Below, piece by piece: positions 21,309 to 33,230 of a DNA stretch of 64,000 bases. The stretch is from assembly GCF_964355755.1 (NCBI RefSeq), contig NC_092680.1, positions 2,643,001 through 2,707,000 of the forward strand, read 5' to 3'. The DNA comes from Antedon mediterranea. Taxonomy: Eukaryota; Echinodermata; Crinoidea; Comatulida; Antedonidae. The notes beneath the pieces were generated by a model that ran no database searches, was not told the origin of the DNA, and was given only the letters and a program-made list of their open reading frames with translations. How positions within the stretch are numbered: the stretch's first letter is position 1; each line of letters opens with the position of its first letter. Made by a program: the position numbers and the translations under genes.

Positions 21309-23654
21309 AAGCCGGTTTTACGAAAATATTATCGGCTTAGTTGCATTTTAGAGTGACTTTATAGGCCACCTTACACAATACTTTGAATCTCGCCTGCATT
21401 TTATTTTTAATATTTTGTATGTTACACTCCGTCACCTATGATCTTTTAAAACGTGTCACTGGTTTAAAATTAGTAAAATGATGTGATCTATAGTCTAGTT
21501 TTGTATGCTAAACCTGGTGCCTTTATTCGCGTCATTAGGTTTTTTTTAGGAGTTTGATTAATGTCGTGTAATTCCAATAAAAGACAAATAGTTGAGTATT
21601 CCATGCCAGTTTGGCCGAGATATCATGTAAGGTTATATGACATGGATCCAGTAACAAGCAAGGCATAAGCGGCAATGTTTTAAATGCCGTCAGAATTAGA
21701 GCTCTACGTTCATTAGTTTAACAACCCAATGGATTCTTTCTTACCCGTACTTCTCTTAAAACAGACTGTCTTAGCATGTACAATTGTCAATAAATTCTTT
21801 GTCTCTGATTTCTTTGATCAGTTTTTGATTTACGGTTCGACCCAAAATAATAAAATTGTGAGTTACTTATCAGATTAAAGCAATCAAACAGTGTTTAATA
21901 AGGTATGAGAAGAAAACTGCGGACTATTTTTAGGATATTTTGTAGATTCATAAATTTTTTAACTCGTAATAATAGCATTTGAAAGAAGTTCGACAATTGA
22001 TTTACCATACTTTTTTTACTGTTTGCACATGTACACGTTTATCTGGCGAAGAAACTAGATGTATCTAATTTGAGTGTTTATTTTGTCTGTTATCATCATA
22101 TTTATAAGGAAATTTTAATAATCCTCAGCTCTACATGACATGACAACCACATTACAGAGCCAACCTTGAACACCGGTGTACACCGGAGTAACCCCTTACT
22201 CTTTATGAAAAGTGCTCACGAGCCAGAAATGTATACAAGGGACCTCCAGTTTTAATACCTTTTCCGATAAATTTATTTATTTTATTTATTTGTTTAACAA
22301 CATCAACAACAAGTGTTCTTGTTTTTACCACTAGAACAATAAATGGTAAAGAAGAGCATTTTAAGAACCTTTGCCAATTATATGGCTTTATTTGCGGCGC
22401 CCCATACTCGCTCGCGGCCACTCTGGACTCGGCAGTTTTTGGTTCGATTCTAATGTTTTGACCATCAAGGGGAGTATTCCTCCATTTATGGCAAAACAAT
22501 GTTTAGGATAATACAGATCATAGAAAGTCACAGAACTGCTTTTGTTTTTCAGTTTTATATGTTTTCAAAAAAATGTTTTTTAAATAATGAAATAAACAAT
22601 TTTTGTTTTGCGTTAAATATTTTGTTGTATCTCATGGACCGGATATTTATGAGAAATAAATGTACTCTAACCTTGCGTGTAAAATTTAATATTATTTTTC
22701 TTTCATTTTGTATAAATCGAATTGATCTTTACCCCACCTTCAAGCTAAAATCGTCTGGGGTTTTGTTATTAAATGACAACCATTTTTGTATATTCTTCAT
22801 TGACATTTAGACAGATAGTCCATCATTTACAGAAGCCGTGTCTATTCTGTAATATATCACAGAAATACGATCGCGCTCGCGTGCAAAACATATTAAATGA
22901 AGCTCAGGTTTCCTCCTGGGTAGGCCTACAAAAGAGCCATAGACAAAACAAAAATCAATTTTGCAAATAAACTAACAATTTCTATATTCCCTCTTCCACG
23001 ACGTCTTTTCTTTCGTAGTTTCATGAATTGCATTGCGAGATTATTATCTCGAGTATTACCTGTCATGCGTGATCATTTTGTTTTGTATGGTTTTTGGATT
23101 AAAGACATTTTTAAATTGGAAATGGGGAGTGCGTTGATAATTTGTATTGAATGATTGTGTCTGTAGATTTCATTAAACTATATGCACTCTCTCATTACAA
23201 AAAGATAATAGTGTTGTTAAGGAATGCATTGGTTAACGCGTGGTATTTAATTCTATATAATATAATGATTAGGCCTACTTTAATGTGTTCTTTAGAATAC
23301 AAATACAAATAGAAAAAACACACCAAATACAGGCCGAAATGTTATAATAAGTTTTTGAGAATTGAAAGATATTTACGATCTTAGTTCAACTCGGTTATCA
23401 TTTTACTACTTATAGTAAGTTGTATGGATCTGTATTTCCAATTAAATTTTAAATGTGTACATAATCTCCGGGCGTGAAGATGATGATTGATGAATCAGTC
23501 AGTCGAATAAGCATCCTGTTCTTGGAAAGCACTTCTAGTACTAAAATGCATTATTTACCTGAAATGTACAGGGCAAATTTTTAATTACAACACGAGTTTC
23601 CAATAAAGCAACTATATATTCGAAATGACATGTCATATAAACGTCTTCATCGAA
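21309..23654. other. No gene seen
   Basis: 2.3 kb of AT-rich sequence. Open frames at 22203-22499 (-) and 22499-22970 (+) have no domain, no signal peptide and biased composition. A segment near 22440-22480 (TTTTGACCATCAAGGGG) resembles part of the dispersed repeat at 31825-32020. Confidence 0.4.
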
Positions 23655-24572
23655 TAACCAGGTAATGTAACGTACACATCGGCGTTTATGCGATCATAAG
23701 CGTCTCAGTCAAATTTAAATCACCGCACTGGAACATGTACACGTCACCTCGGCGTTTATTCACTGGAACATGTACATGTTTATGTGTTCACAGTAGCATC
23801 TCAGCAGTACTGTCGAATAAGCAGTTTATGCGATCATAAGCGCCTTCTAGTCGAATTTAAATCACAGCACTTGAAAGTTACGTTACACCTACCGTTTATG
23901 TGCTCATAGTCTCAGCAGTACAATAGTCGAATAAGCACAGCACTTGAACGTTACGTTACACCTAGCGTTTATGTGTTCATAGTCTCCGCAGTACAATAGT
24001 CGAATAAGCACAGCACTTGAACGTTACGTTACACCTAGCGTTTATGTGTTCATAGTCTCCGCAGTACAATAGTCGAATAAGCACAGCACTTGAACGTTAC
24101 GTTACACCTAGCGTTTATGTGCTCATAATCTCAGCAGTACAATAGTCGAATAAGCACAGCACTTGAACGTTACGTTACACCTAGCGTTTATGTGTTCATA
24201 GTCTCCGCAGTACAATAGTCGAATAAGCACAGCACTTGAACGTTACGTTACACCTAGCGTTTATGTGTTCATAGTCTCAGCAGTACAATAGTCGAATAAG
24301 CACAGCACTTGAACGTTACGTTACACCTAGCGTTTATGTACTCATAGTCTCAGCAGTACAATAGTCTAATAAGCACAGCACTTGAACGTTACGTTACACC
24401 TAGCGTTTATGTGTTCATAGTCTCCGCAGTACAATAGTCGAATAAGCACAGCACTTGAACGTTACGTTACACCTAGCGTTTATGTGCTCATAGTCTCAGC
24501 AGTACAATAGTCGAATAAGCACAGCACTTGAACGTTACGTTACACCTAGCGTTTATGTGTTCATAGTAGCGT
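23655..24572. repeat. 73-bp minisatellite
   Basis: About nine units begin GCACAGCACTTGAACG at exact 73-bp steps (23935, 24008, 24081, 24154, 24227, 24300, 24373, 24446, 24519). Degenerate units extend left to about 23655. Each unit contains ACGTTACGTTACACCTAGCG and CAGTACAATAGTCGAATAA. Alternating TGTTCATAGTCTCCGC and TGCTCATAGTCTCAGC variants suggest a two-unit higher-order pattern. Confidence 0.95.
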
Positions 24573-25375
24573 CTCAGATGTTTACATCTCGGTTTTCATT
24601 CAATCTTGTATTTAATCAAGTTGATGTGAAGAATTCGTTGAAAACACACGTCCCTAAAGCAACATATGATGAGAATACGAATATGAAACTGTTTTTTTGT
24701 CCTGTAATTAATTTAATAAGACAGGTTTCATTATAATACGTGAGATTTGCTGAATTCTGGGTTTAATTTGATAAAGTTATAATAACCAAGTTCATTATTT
24801 TAATTTTAAATATCAGGGTTGGCATAAATATAATGTCTCCCGAGATCTGCACAATTACCTGTAATGCATTCGTTTTTCAAATTCAGAAAGAGACATTTAG
24901 TCAATATTTGATCAATTTTATTATTGAAAAACGTTAAGCCACAGTGTATTATTTTATAGCTTAAAGGCAGCAGTCAGCTAGCAGCATAATTGTTTGATAA
25001 TTATTAAATCGTTACCTGTGGTTGAAACTGTTATTCCAGCGTACCTTGTTCGAATTCATTAGACAATACCTCATGTAGAGTCGTCGAGAGTGAGATGTAA
25101 CGATAAATAGGTACTTATAAATCTGTACAGCTGATTGATGATGCATCTATTATTGCGTGTAAGATGACCTTTAATTATTTCAGCTGTGTACAATCAAACC
25201 AATTAGCTTTATATCCATTTTTATGTTATGAACCTGGTTAATTTTATTCTGTCATTACATCTTTAACTTCAAAGTATAATCATCCTTTCGTGATTCATAA
25301 TTAAATTCTGTATTCATATACAGTACGCGAAAAGAAGTAAACAATAGTTTTGTTAATCAACGTTTAACGCCGTGA
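24573..25375. other. No gene seen
   Basis: AT-rich spacer between two satellite arrays. No open frame or repeat that I can support. Confidence 0.4.
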
Positions 25376-26048
25376 TGGCTCTTTGTAACGTCGTCATACT
25401 TCTCTTTGTAACGTCGTCATACTTCTCTTTGTAACGTCGTCATACTTCTCTTTGTAACGTTGTCATACTTCTCTTTGTAACGTCCTCATACTTCTCTTTG
25501 TAACGTCGTCATACTTCTCTTTGTAACGTTGTCATACTTCTCTTTGTAACGTTGTCATACTTCTCTTTGTAACGTCGTCATACTTCTCTTTGTAACGTTG
25601 TCATACTTCTCTTTGTAACTTCGTCATACTTCTCTTTGTAACGTCGTCATACTTCTCTTTGTAACGTCGTCACACTTCTCTTTGTAACGTCCTCATACTT
25701 CTCTTTGTAACGTCGTCATACTTCTCTTTGTAACGTTGTCATACTTCTCTTTGTAACGTTGTCATACTTCTCTTTGTAACGTCCTCATACTTCTCTTTGT
25801 AACGTCGTCATACTTCTCTTTGTAACGTCGTCATACTTCTCCTTGTAACGTTGTCATACTTCTCTTTGTAACGTTGTCATACTTCTCTTTGTAACGTTGT
25901 CATACTTCTCTTTGTAACGTCGTCACACTTCTCTTTGTAACGTCCTCATACTTCTCTTTGTAACGTTGTCATACTTCTCTTTGTAACGTCGTCATACTTC
26001 TCTTTGTAACGTCGTCATACTTCTCTTTGTAACGTCCTCATACTTCTC
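25376..26048. repeat. 23-bp minisatellite
   Basis: About 29 units of CTCTTTGTAACGTCG plus TCATACTT occur with mainly single-base variants (CGTCG, CGTTG, CGTCC). Low divergence suggests recent expansion or ongoing homogenisation. Confidence 0.95.
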
Positions 26049-26660
26049 TTAGTGAAGTCGTCATTGCTCCTTCGCTAATGTAATTATGTGTGTACGTTGT
26101 TGGTTAACGTCGACATCATCTCCTTTCCACGTCGTCTTTACTCCTTCGCCAGTGTTATGATTTGTTCTTTGTTAACGTCGACATCATCTCCTTTCCACGT
26201 CGTCCTTACTCCTTCGCCAGTGTTATGATTTGTTCTTTGTTAACGTCGACATCATCTCCTTTCCACATCGTCCTTACTCCTTCGCCAGTGTTATGATTTG
26301 TCCTTTGTTAACGTCGACATCATCTCTTTAACTACGTTGCCCTTGCTACTTTGCCAATGTCGTGTGTTGCTTCTTGCTAACGTCGACATCATCTCTTTTT
26401 CCACATCGTCCGACGTGATAGGTTATTTGTTAACGTTATTATGTGTATTATTATTTGTGTACGTCTTATTAGTTCCTTCGTCAACGTCGTAATCAACTCT
26501 TTTTTATCGTCGTCCTAGTTCCTTTGTCAACGTCGTAATCGGCTTATTGTTAACGCCGTCCTTGATCCAACAACGTCGTGGTAGACTCTTTGTTAAGGTC
26601 GTCATAGTTCCTTCGTCAACGTCATAATCGGCTCTTTGTTAACGTCATCATTATCCTTCT
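26049..26660. repeat. 68-bp degenerate repeat adjoining the 23-bp array
   Basis: Units starting CCTTCGCCAGTGTTATGA occur at 68-bp spacing (26143, 26211, 26279), with TTAACGTCGACATCATCTCC inside. Looser CGTCGT-containing units continue to about 26660. Shared ACGTCGTC/CTTTGTTAACG motifs suggest a common origin with the 23-bp array. Confidence 0.8.
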
Positions 26661-27133
26661 ACAAGTCGTCTTTGTATATTTGATAAAATCACCATAGTTT
26701 CTTGGTCATAGTTTTTATCTCTCTTCCCTTGTTTTAATAGACCTATAATATTTCTTTAATTATAAATGCAGTATTGGATCTGTCATTGCCACACTCAAAC
26801 ATCATATATTAAAATGTGCCATGCAATTATAGTTTTCGAGTGAGGGTCAGGAGTTTGATAAATCTTGATCCGTTCAGATATTTAGATAATTACAAATTAT
26901 ATCGGATTACGGCACTTCGTGTTGTTCATATCTTATAGAACCTCCCTATATCAATAATAGACATATATAGTAAGTGTCGTTGTCATATCAATATATAATT
27001 CTGCGACAATAACGCATTCAGTTCAAAATGTGAAAACATAACGTCAGCCCAGTCAATATTTGTTTTATATACCGTACCAAACAATTGGTTGTAGATCAGG
27101 CCAGGTTTGAGCAAATATACAGTATCTTTATTA
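26661..27133. other. No gene seen
   Basis: AT-rich spacer without a recognised feature. Confidence 0.4.
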
Positions 27134-27269
27134 ATGCTCTGTTTCCAATATGCAAGCGAGTTGACCAATGACAAGCGACTGTTCGGATATTCCATTGTTT
27201 GTGATTGGTCAAATCACTTACGTTGCGTTACGTCGTTGCGTTGCGTCTTCTAATGGGAACCAAGCTTAA
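27134..27269. mobile_element. MITE-B copy, left end lost
   Basis: Begins in diverged sequence (CTCTGTTTCCAATATGCAAG), then TTGACCAATGACAAGCGACT and GTGATTGGTCAAATCAC, and ends TAATGGGAACCAAGCTTAA. Confidence 0.85.
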
Positions 27270-28691
27270 TATCCATCCAATTTTGTTTTTCTTTTCACTG
27301 GTGTTGTGAAATTGATATAGCGTTTGTTGTTGTTAAATTAAGCGAGTGAATTAGCGTTTGATCGTCACTTCTTCCGGTCTAGCGACAGGCTGCAATGTCG
27401 TCTGATGGAATCATTTCTCCACAAGGGCCCCTGACACATTTTTGCATATTGCCTCTTTAACAACAGCATTATGATGAAATGTTATATCCAAAGGTGTACA
27501 AATTAAACGATGGCAGAGATTAGTATTTTTCACTGTGAAGATTGAAATGTAATTCATGTTCAGTTCAGCCTGCAGCTGATTATTCAATCGAATCATGCTG
27601 TCCCCCTTCATTGACATTCATTTTCACACCGCGAATGGCTAGCTGCATGTTTAAATTATAACGTTTGACATCTCCTGTGTGTAATACTGAATAAACAGTG
27701 GAAACTAAATGTTTACTTGAATATATCAAATAACATATAAAACTTCAGTGCGTAATACTGAATAAAAACTGGAAACTAAATATTATATCTACACCATATA
27801 TAATTAATATAACAATGTTTTAGTTATTATTGCATAAATTAAATAGGCTATAATATAAGAATGATATACTATTTAATGGCAAACCACTTCTAACGAATTA
27901 TATGGAAGATATATAAATATATATATATAAACAAACTTTATTTATTCTCGAGACTGATGCACAGCACAACTCGTTCAGTCAACATTGATTGTTTTTCGTG
28001 ATATTTCGTTCGTAAATTAATAAAAACACAATATAAATACGAAAAAGAAAGAAAAAATAAGAAAAGAACATTACAGCAGAATCCCCTTCATCGGACACCC
28101 CTATTTAGTGGACACCATACCGGTGCTTCTCGCGTAAACGGAAAATGGAAACGAGAAAAATACGGCCATTTTCTTCGTTCGATGTGAACAGTGTTTTCCT
28201 GTATTATGTTGGCTGTTCGTGTTCACGTGTTGTGATTCTAGTTTAATCTTTGAATCCTGCAGACACGAATTCATGGCTAACGCCATTCACTTCTTTTCAA
28301 ACCAGTTCAAACGTTCATTGACGAATATTTAGTTTGTAAAAGCTATTGGGCATTCTGAGACAGATGTAGAATTTGAGGAATCACAATCAAGAAATGTCTT
28401 TGACTTCATCTGCTTATCTTAATGAACTGTCTAATAAAATATGTGTTTCCCGATCTTCGGTATTTACTACCGTAGATAAAATTGGTTGGTATGGACAGAG
28501 TTCAGGCTGGATAGTTTATAGGTGCATGGTTTAATAGTATCCATGCTAGTAAATTTTGTATCTGAACACGACATGTTCTGTTGGGTTAATTGGTTGATTA
28601 CAATAGAACCTCTATTAAGGGGACCCTTTCAGACCCAACGAAGTTCCCCCTTCATAAGAATTGAAAATACTTGACCGTAGTGCATACATTA
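27270..28691. other. No gene seen
   Basis: AT-rich with AT microsatellite (27905-27930). Two - strand open frames (27411-27617; 28101-28286) have no recognisable domain. 28620-28690 has a short direct repeat of CCCCTTCAT-like sequence found also at 28081-28092. Confidence 0.4.
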
Positions 28692-28873
28692 TAGCTTGGT
28701 TCCCACTAGAACGTAACGCAAGGACGTAAACGCAACGCAATCGTTTTAACCAATGACAAGCGAAGTTATAGACAGTTGGCAATCACAAGCGAATAAGCCA
28801 TCGCTTGTGATTGGTCAATTCACTTGCGTTGCGTTACGTCCTTGTGTTGCGTCGCCAGTGGGAACCACGCTTT
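28692..28873. mobile_element. MITE-B copy (young subfamily)
   Basis: Full length, ends TAGCTTGGTTCCCACTAGAA and CCAGTGGGAACCACGCTTTA. The interior includes AAGCGAAGTTATAGACAGTT and CACAAGCGAATAAGCCATCG. It differs from the copy at 55164-55348 at only a handful of positions. Confidence 0.95.
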
Positions 28874-28984
28874 AACCATGGGGAACTTATTTCTCCATGA
28901 TTTATATACATTATCTACCTTTTCTTCTTCACGGGAAAGTATATTCCTTACTATGAATGTTTCTTTAAAAAGTGTGTCCAAAAG

Positions 28985-29310
28985 AGTAGGTCCTACTGCA
29001 GTAGTTAGTCCTACTGCAGTAGTTAGTCTAACTTCAGTAGTTAGTCCTACTGACAGTAGTCAGTCCTAATGCAGTAGTTAGTCAACTTCAGTAGTTAGTC
29101 CTAAACAAGGACGTAACGCAGCGCAAGTGAATTGACCAATCACAAGCGATGGCTTATTCGCTTGTGATTGCTAACTGTCTATAACTTCGCTTTTCATTGG
29201 TTAAAACTCTTGCGTTGCGTTACGTCCTTGCGTTACGTTCTAGTGGGAACCAAGCTTAATGCAGTAGTTAGTCCTATTGCAGTAGTTAGTCCTACTGCAG
29301 TAGTTAGACC
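28985..29310. repeat. 18-bp minisatellite interrupted by a MITE-B
   Basis: Units of AGTAGTTAGTCCTACTGC run at 28985-29103 and resume at 29261-29310. The inserted MITE-B accounts for the gap. Confidence 0.9.
29104..29260. mobile_element. MITE-B copy inside the 18-bp array
   Basis: Inverted relative to the copy at 28692: CAATCACAAGCGATGGCTTA ... GCTAACTGTCTATAACTTCG ... ends TAGTGGGAACCAAGCTTAA. The left terminus (CTTGGTTCCCAC) is missing; the element begins at ACAAGGACGTAACGC. Confidence 0.9.
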
Positions 29311-29751
29311 GTTATAAAAATCTACCATCGTAGAGGATAGTATATTTTATAATAGTACTCAATAAGAAAAAATAACATAAATAATTCGATCAATCATTTG
29401 ATTTTTGTATAAATTTAGTCTAGTCAAATCACTTCAATACTGAATTACGTGACTAGAATGGTTGGACTTTATGTGTGTATGTTATAAATCGTCCAGTCAC
29501 CGTAAGATAATCAATTCGATTACGATGTACACTATCGATTCCATTAGGAAAACTACTTTAACATAGATTTAGATAATTTATTATGGGCCATTTTGTACGT
29601 ACGTAAGCCTTAATTTGAAATAGTGCCTTGGGTGATACTTGACTTCATCAAAACTATGTAACATCAGTGTTACAATAATTATATTTTATTTTCATATAAT
29701 CTATCGGATTAGTATAAAAGGGGTGAGCATGTTACATTTCATTTAAACTGT
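29311..29751. other. No gene seen
   Basis: AT-rich spacer without a recognised feature. Confidence 0.4.
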
Positions 29752-29977
29752 AAAGCTATGTCTACACATCAAACTAGTTTGACAAAAAGGTGTGATGTGC
29801 CCAAATATGGTAGTGATTACGTCATCGTGTCATCTTATATTTAATTGTCATTTTTGTGTATTGTAAATCACATTGTTGTGGTTTTTTTTTGTATATCAAA
29901 TAAATTAAAAAAAATAAATATATGGGCACATCACATTTTTTTGTCACATAAAGTTTGAGTGTGTATAACAGAGCTTA
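29752..29977. mobile_element. MITE-A copy with an internal insertion
   Basis: Ends TAAAGCTATGTCTACACATC and TTGAGTGTGTATAACAGAGC. Around 29832-29922 about 90 bp of unrelated AT-rich sequence (TTATATTTAATTGTCATTTT, A-rich at its end) interrupts the centre. Confidence 0.8.
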
Positions 29978-31880
29978 ATGTTAATATTATAACTATATAA
30001 ACAGACATCTTGGTCGCTTATACTATTCGTTGTCCATTCTCTACGGCGTTTTTAATTTAAAAAAAAAAATCGAACAGTTAATTAATCGATATTCCTGATG
30101 TAGTTTTTAGAAAACAAAGTTGAGAGTCAACCTTTTATTGATCGACCGTGATTAATATTTGATATTGTTACTTCCTCCAGAAATGATGTTATTTGTCCCC
30201 TCCCCCTTTTTTCAGAGACTTTATTCAATAATATTTTCTAATACTTGAAATTTAATGCTTACAATACACCACATCCATTAGTAATAATATGCACTATAAA
30301 GTTTATGAACATTTTTAATCTTTTCTGTTCCATGTTTCCTAAATTTATTTATAATGTTTTTTAAAGAAATAAACTGGTTAATGTTGCAATTAAAAAAAAA
30401 GGATTTTATTCAGCAGAATACTTACATAATTTAGAAACTTAACCCCCAATTATTAGGCGTAGGCCTCCCTATGTATAGTGTAGAGCCCCGTGTAGAGAAT
30501 AAAATATTATAAGCAATCATGGTAGGCCTAGGTATAGTGTTAGAGCCCCGTAGAGAGCAGTAACATATTATAAGCAATCGGGCCTAGAGATAGTGTAAAG
30601 CATAACATGTTAAGGTAATCATACTAACTACTGAACTATATGTGCCACTGAACGACAATAAATTAATAATTCTATCAGATAAACAGTTATAGTCCAATTA
30701 CACTGTACATTAGCCGCAGTAAAAGTATATTAATTCTAAGTACATTCGGATGAATACATAAGTATACATAAGGCAACTCTTGTAAAGGCCAACCACAACA
30801 AATGATTTAATGATTAATGTATTTAGGAGAAAAGCACATGCACATTGAAAACAATATTAATTCATGAAATAGAATTGTTGACCGAATCATCATAATAACA
30901 TTGTAGCTTTGATCTGGAAAGAGTGAAATTACAAGTGTGTATATTCACTCTTCCCTGCTTTGATGTACAGTAGTAAAAATCTCAATAAAATGATTTTGTA
31001 TATAAAAATAATGAATGTTTTTAAGTGGAATAGAGAGACTATTTGTATGAGTTGGAAGATGGACTGTCTATGCATTTTTCCATTTTTTTTCCTATTTTAA
31101 AATTAGTCATTTTGTCATACTGTACGAATTTATTTATTTTTTTATTTCATTCCAGACCAGCAACGAATCATCATCATCTTAATAAAAACTACATTAGATA
31201 ACAAAATAAAAACAATTAAAAAAAATGTTAAATGTAAGAAGTATGTATTCAGATTAATTATTGTCACGTTTCAGATCCACATGAACTTATTATTAGAAGA
31301 ATAATTTGAAAATTGAACCCCCCCCCCTCCCCAACAAAACATAAGATCCACAAGATGAACTTATTAGAAGAATAACTTGAAAATTGAAAAAAAAAAAACC
31401 CAAAAAAAAAACACTCTTTTTCTTTAAAGTGCGTCCACCTATACACGCGTCAAATATCAACAACAAATTAGAATTGTAATTATGAGACTCAATTTGCAGA
31501 AACTAAATGTGAGCCTGGGGAAAATATATTCGTTATCAAAAAAAGTCGACTGTCAACGCTTTGTTGTGCTTTGGCAATGGTAAGTTGGATGTATCATAAA
31601 TTATACAAATTGCCCAGTGGTAGGTTTTATGTAGCAATAATTCAGGTATCGCTACTTGCGAGAAGGGTTGTAATAACATATTAATGTGGCTTGCAAAGTG
31701 CAACTAAATTGAAATAGGAAAAAAAAAAACTAAAAGGAAAAAATAGAAAAAAAAACTGACTGAAAAAATATTTAGTTAGGATGGCATAGCATTCTTCAAA
31801 ACAGTGTAAACATAACGTTTGGGATAACGTTCTGACCATTAAGGAGCTGGTGGTCCAAGGGGTATTATTCTTAAATCTCC
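29978..31880. other. No gene seen
   Basis: Contains short repeats: TAGTGTAGAGCCCCGTGTAG and a relative at 30474-30600, and TTGAAAATTGAA with ATAAGATCCACA repeated at 31265-31390, plus C- and A-homopolymers at 31319-31332 and 31388-31412. No coding evidence. Confidence 0.4.
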
Positions 31881-32150
31881 GCAACTTGCTCCAAGTCTGT
31901 ATTTATTGTTAGTTCACCAGTTTCCAAGCTCAAGTAGTACACGTATGAAACGCCATATTTACAAAAAATATCTAATATTATGTCAAAACGTTCTGACCAT
32001 TAAGGGGTATTATTCTTAAGTCTGTCTGTAAATAAGTCTGTATTTATTGTCTTTTTTATGTTAGTCCACCAGTTTCCAAGCTCAAGTAGTACACGTATGA
32101 AACGCCATATGTGCAAAAATATATCTTTTTTACTAATATTAAGTCAAAAC
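31881..32150. repeat. Dispersed repeat R1, two tandem copies
   Basis: AAGTCTGTATTTATTGT, CACCAGTTTCCAAGCTCAAG, TAGTACACGTATGAAACGCC occur twice (about 31890-31980 and 32035-32130), separated by ACGTTCTGACCATTAAGGGG, which also occurs before the first copy (31829). Related copies are at 11020-11250 and, inverted, 61483-61530. Confidence 0.75.
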
Positions 32151-32543
32151 TCTGCCTGGAACCCAGATAAGCAACTCAAGCGCACCGCAAAGTAATTTGA
32201 CCAATCGATGCAATAGAACCAAGGTTGTTTTTATATTTGCTCATAATGTAGAAGTCGTCCTATTTTTTGGACAATATTTATTTTAGATTTACCCACCGGT
32301 CCCCACTGACGCCCACTCCAGAAAGTAGCATGGCACCTATTTCGAAGTCATATTTTTGAAACAGACGTTTCACAACAATTACCTAGTGACCAGAGAATGT
32401 CTTAATCCTATTGTATTAGGTTCACGATTGACTTTATGTCGGGCAATTAATGCGTTTCACTTTACCTTAATGTGATCATTAGCTTTGTAACAAATACTGT
32501 TTTGTATAAATACCAAATCCTAGTTTCCGTAATAGGAATAGGC

Positions 32544-32864
32544 CTAAAGGCCAATTTACACAGACGAGCGGTAATGGTAAGCGGATCAAAACCGCGTAGC
32601 TTGTCCTACGTAGAATCTTTATCTATCCTAAGCGGTAACGGTAACCGGAAAACCGCATAGCTTGTCCCACGTAGAATCTGTATCTATCCTGAGCGGTAAC
32701 GGTAAGCGGAAAACCGCGTAGCTTTTCCCACGTAAGATCTGTCTATCCTCAGCGGAAACCGCTCGTCCGCTCCGCGCTGTGTGTAAATGGTCATAAGGAA
32801 TAACATAGGCCTAGATTCTATATTTTTATTACCGTTACAGTTCGTCTGTGTAAATTGGCCTTAA
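32544..32864. mobile_element. MITE-D copy 2 with an internally expanded 61-bp unit
   Basis: Ends TAAAGGCCAATTTACACAGA and TCTGTGTAAATTGGCCTTAA are near-perfect inverted repeats (28 bp or more, running into CGAGCGGTAA / CCGTTACAGT). Inside, a unit of about 61 bp (AGCGGTAACGGTAAGCGG … CACGTAGAATCTGTATCTAT) occurs about three times (32567, 32631, 32692). Confidence 0.9.
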
Positions 32865-33017
32865 GCCATGTAGTCTGTGATGCAACGCGGTGTTTTTAGT
32901 GGGTGGTGTGCTTGTGGGAGTTTAGCGCTTCTTCACAAAATAGCTGTCTGCATTAGTTAATATGTGTTAGTACGTTTCGACGAAATCCGGAATTTTGTGT
33001 GAATAGTTGTATTCTTA

Positions 33018-33230
33018 TTAGCTCTACACTATCAAACTTTATGTGACAAAAAAATGTAATGTGCCCATATATGGATTTTTATTCATTTTATTTTATTTCA
33101 CATACATCCAACAGCAATATCGCCAATTACAGGATGCCTTAAAGACTCATAATATATAAGATTAAAAGCATGACATATCATGACTATCATATTTGGGCAC
33201 ATCACAGTTTGATAGTGTAGACAGACTCTA
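33018..33230. mobile_element. MITE-A copy with an internal insertion
   Basis: Left end AGCTCTACACTATCAAACTT, right end GTTTGATAGTGTAGACAGAC. About 100 bp of other sequence (33075-33178; TTTATTTCACATACATCCAA) sits between CCATATATGG (33064-33073) and the right arm. Confidence 0.8.

Noticed and set aside
23935-24572. Regular direct repeats resembling a CRISPR array
   Set aside because: Units are contiguous 73-bp tandem repeats without unique spacers, in an animal genome. The same holds for the 17-, 23- and 18-bp arrays.
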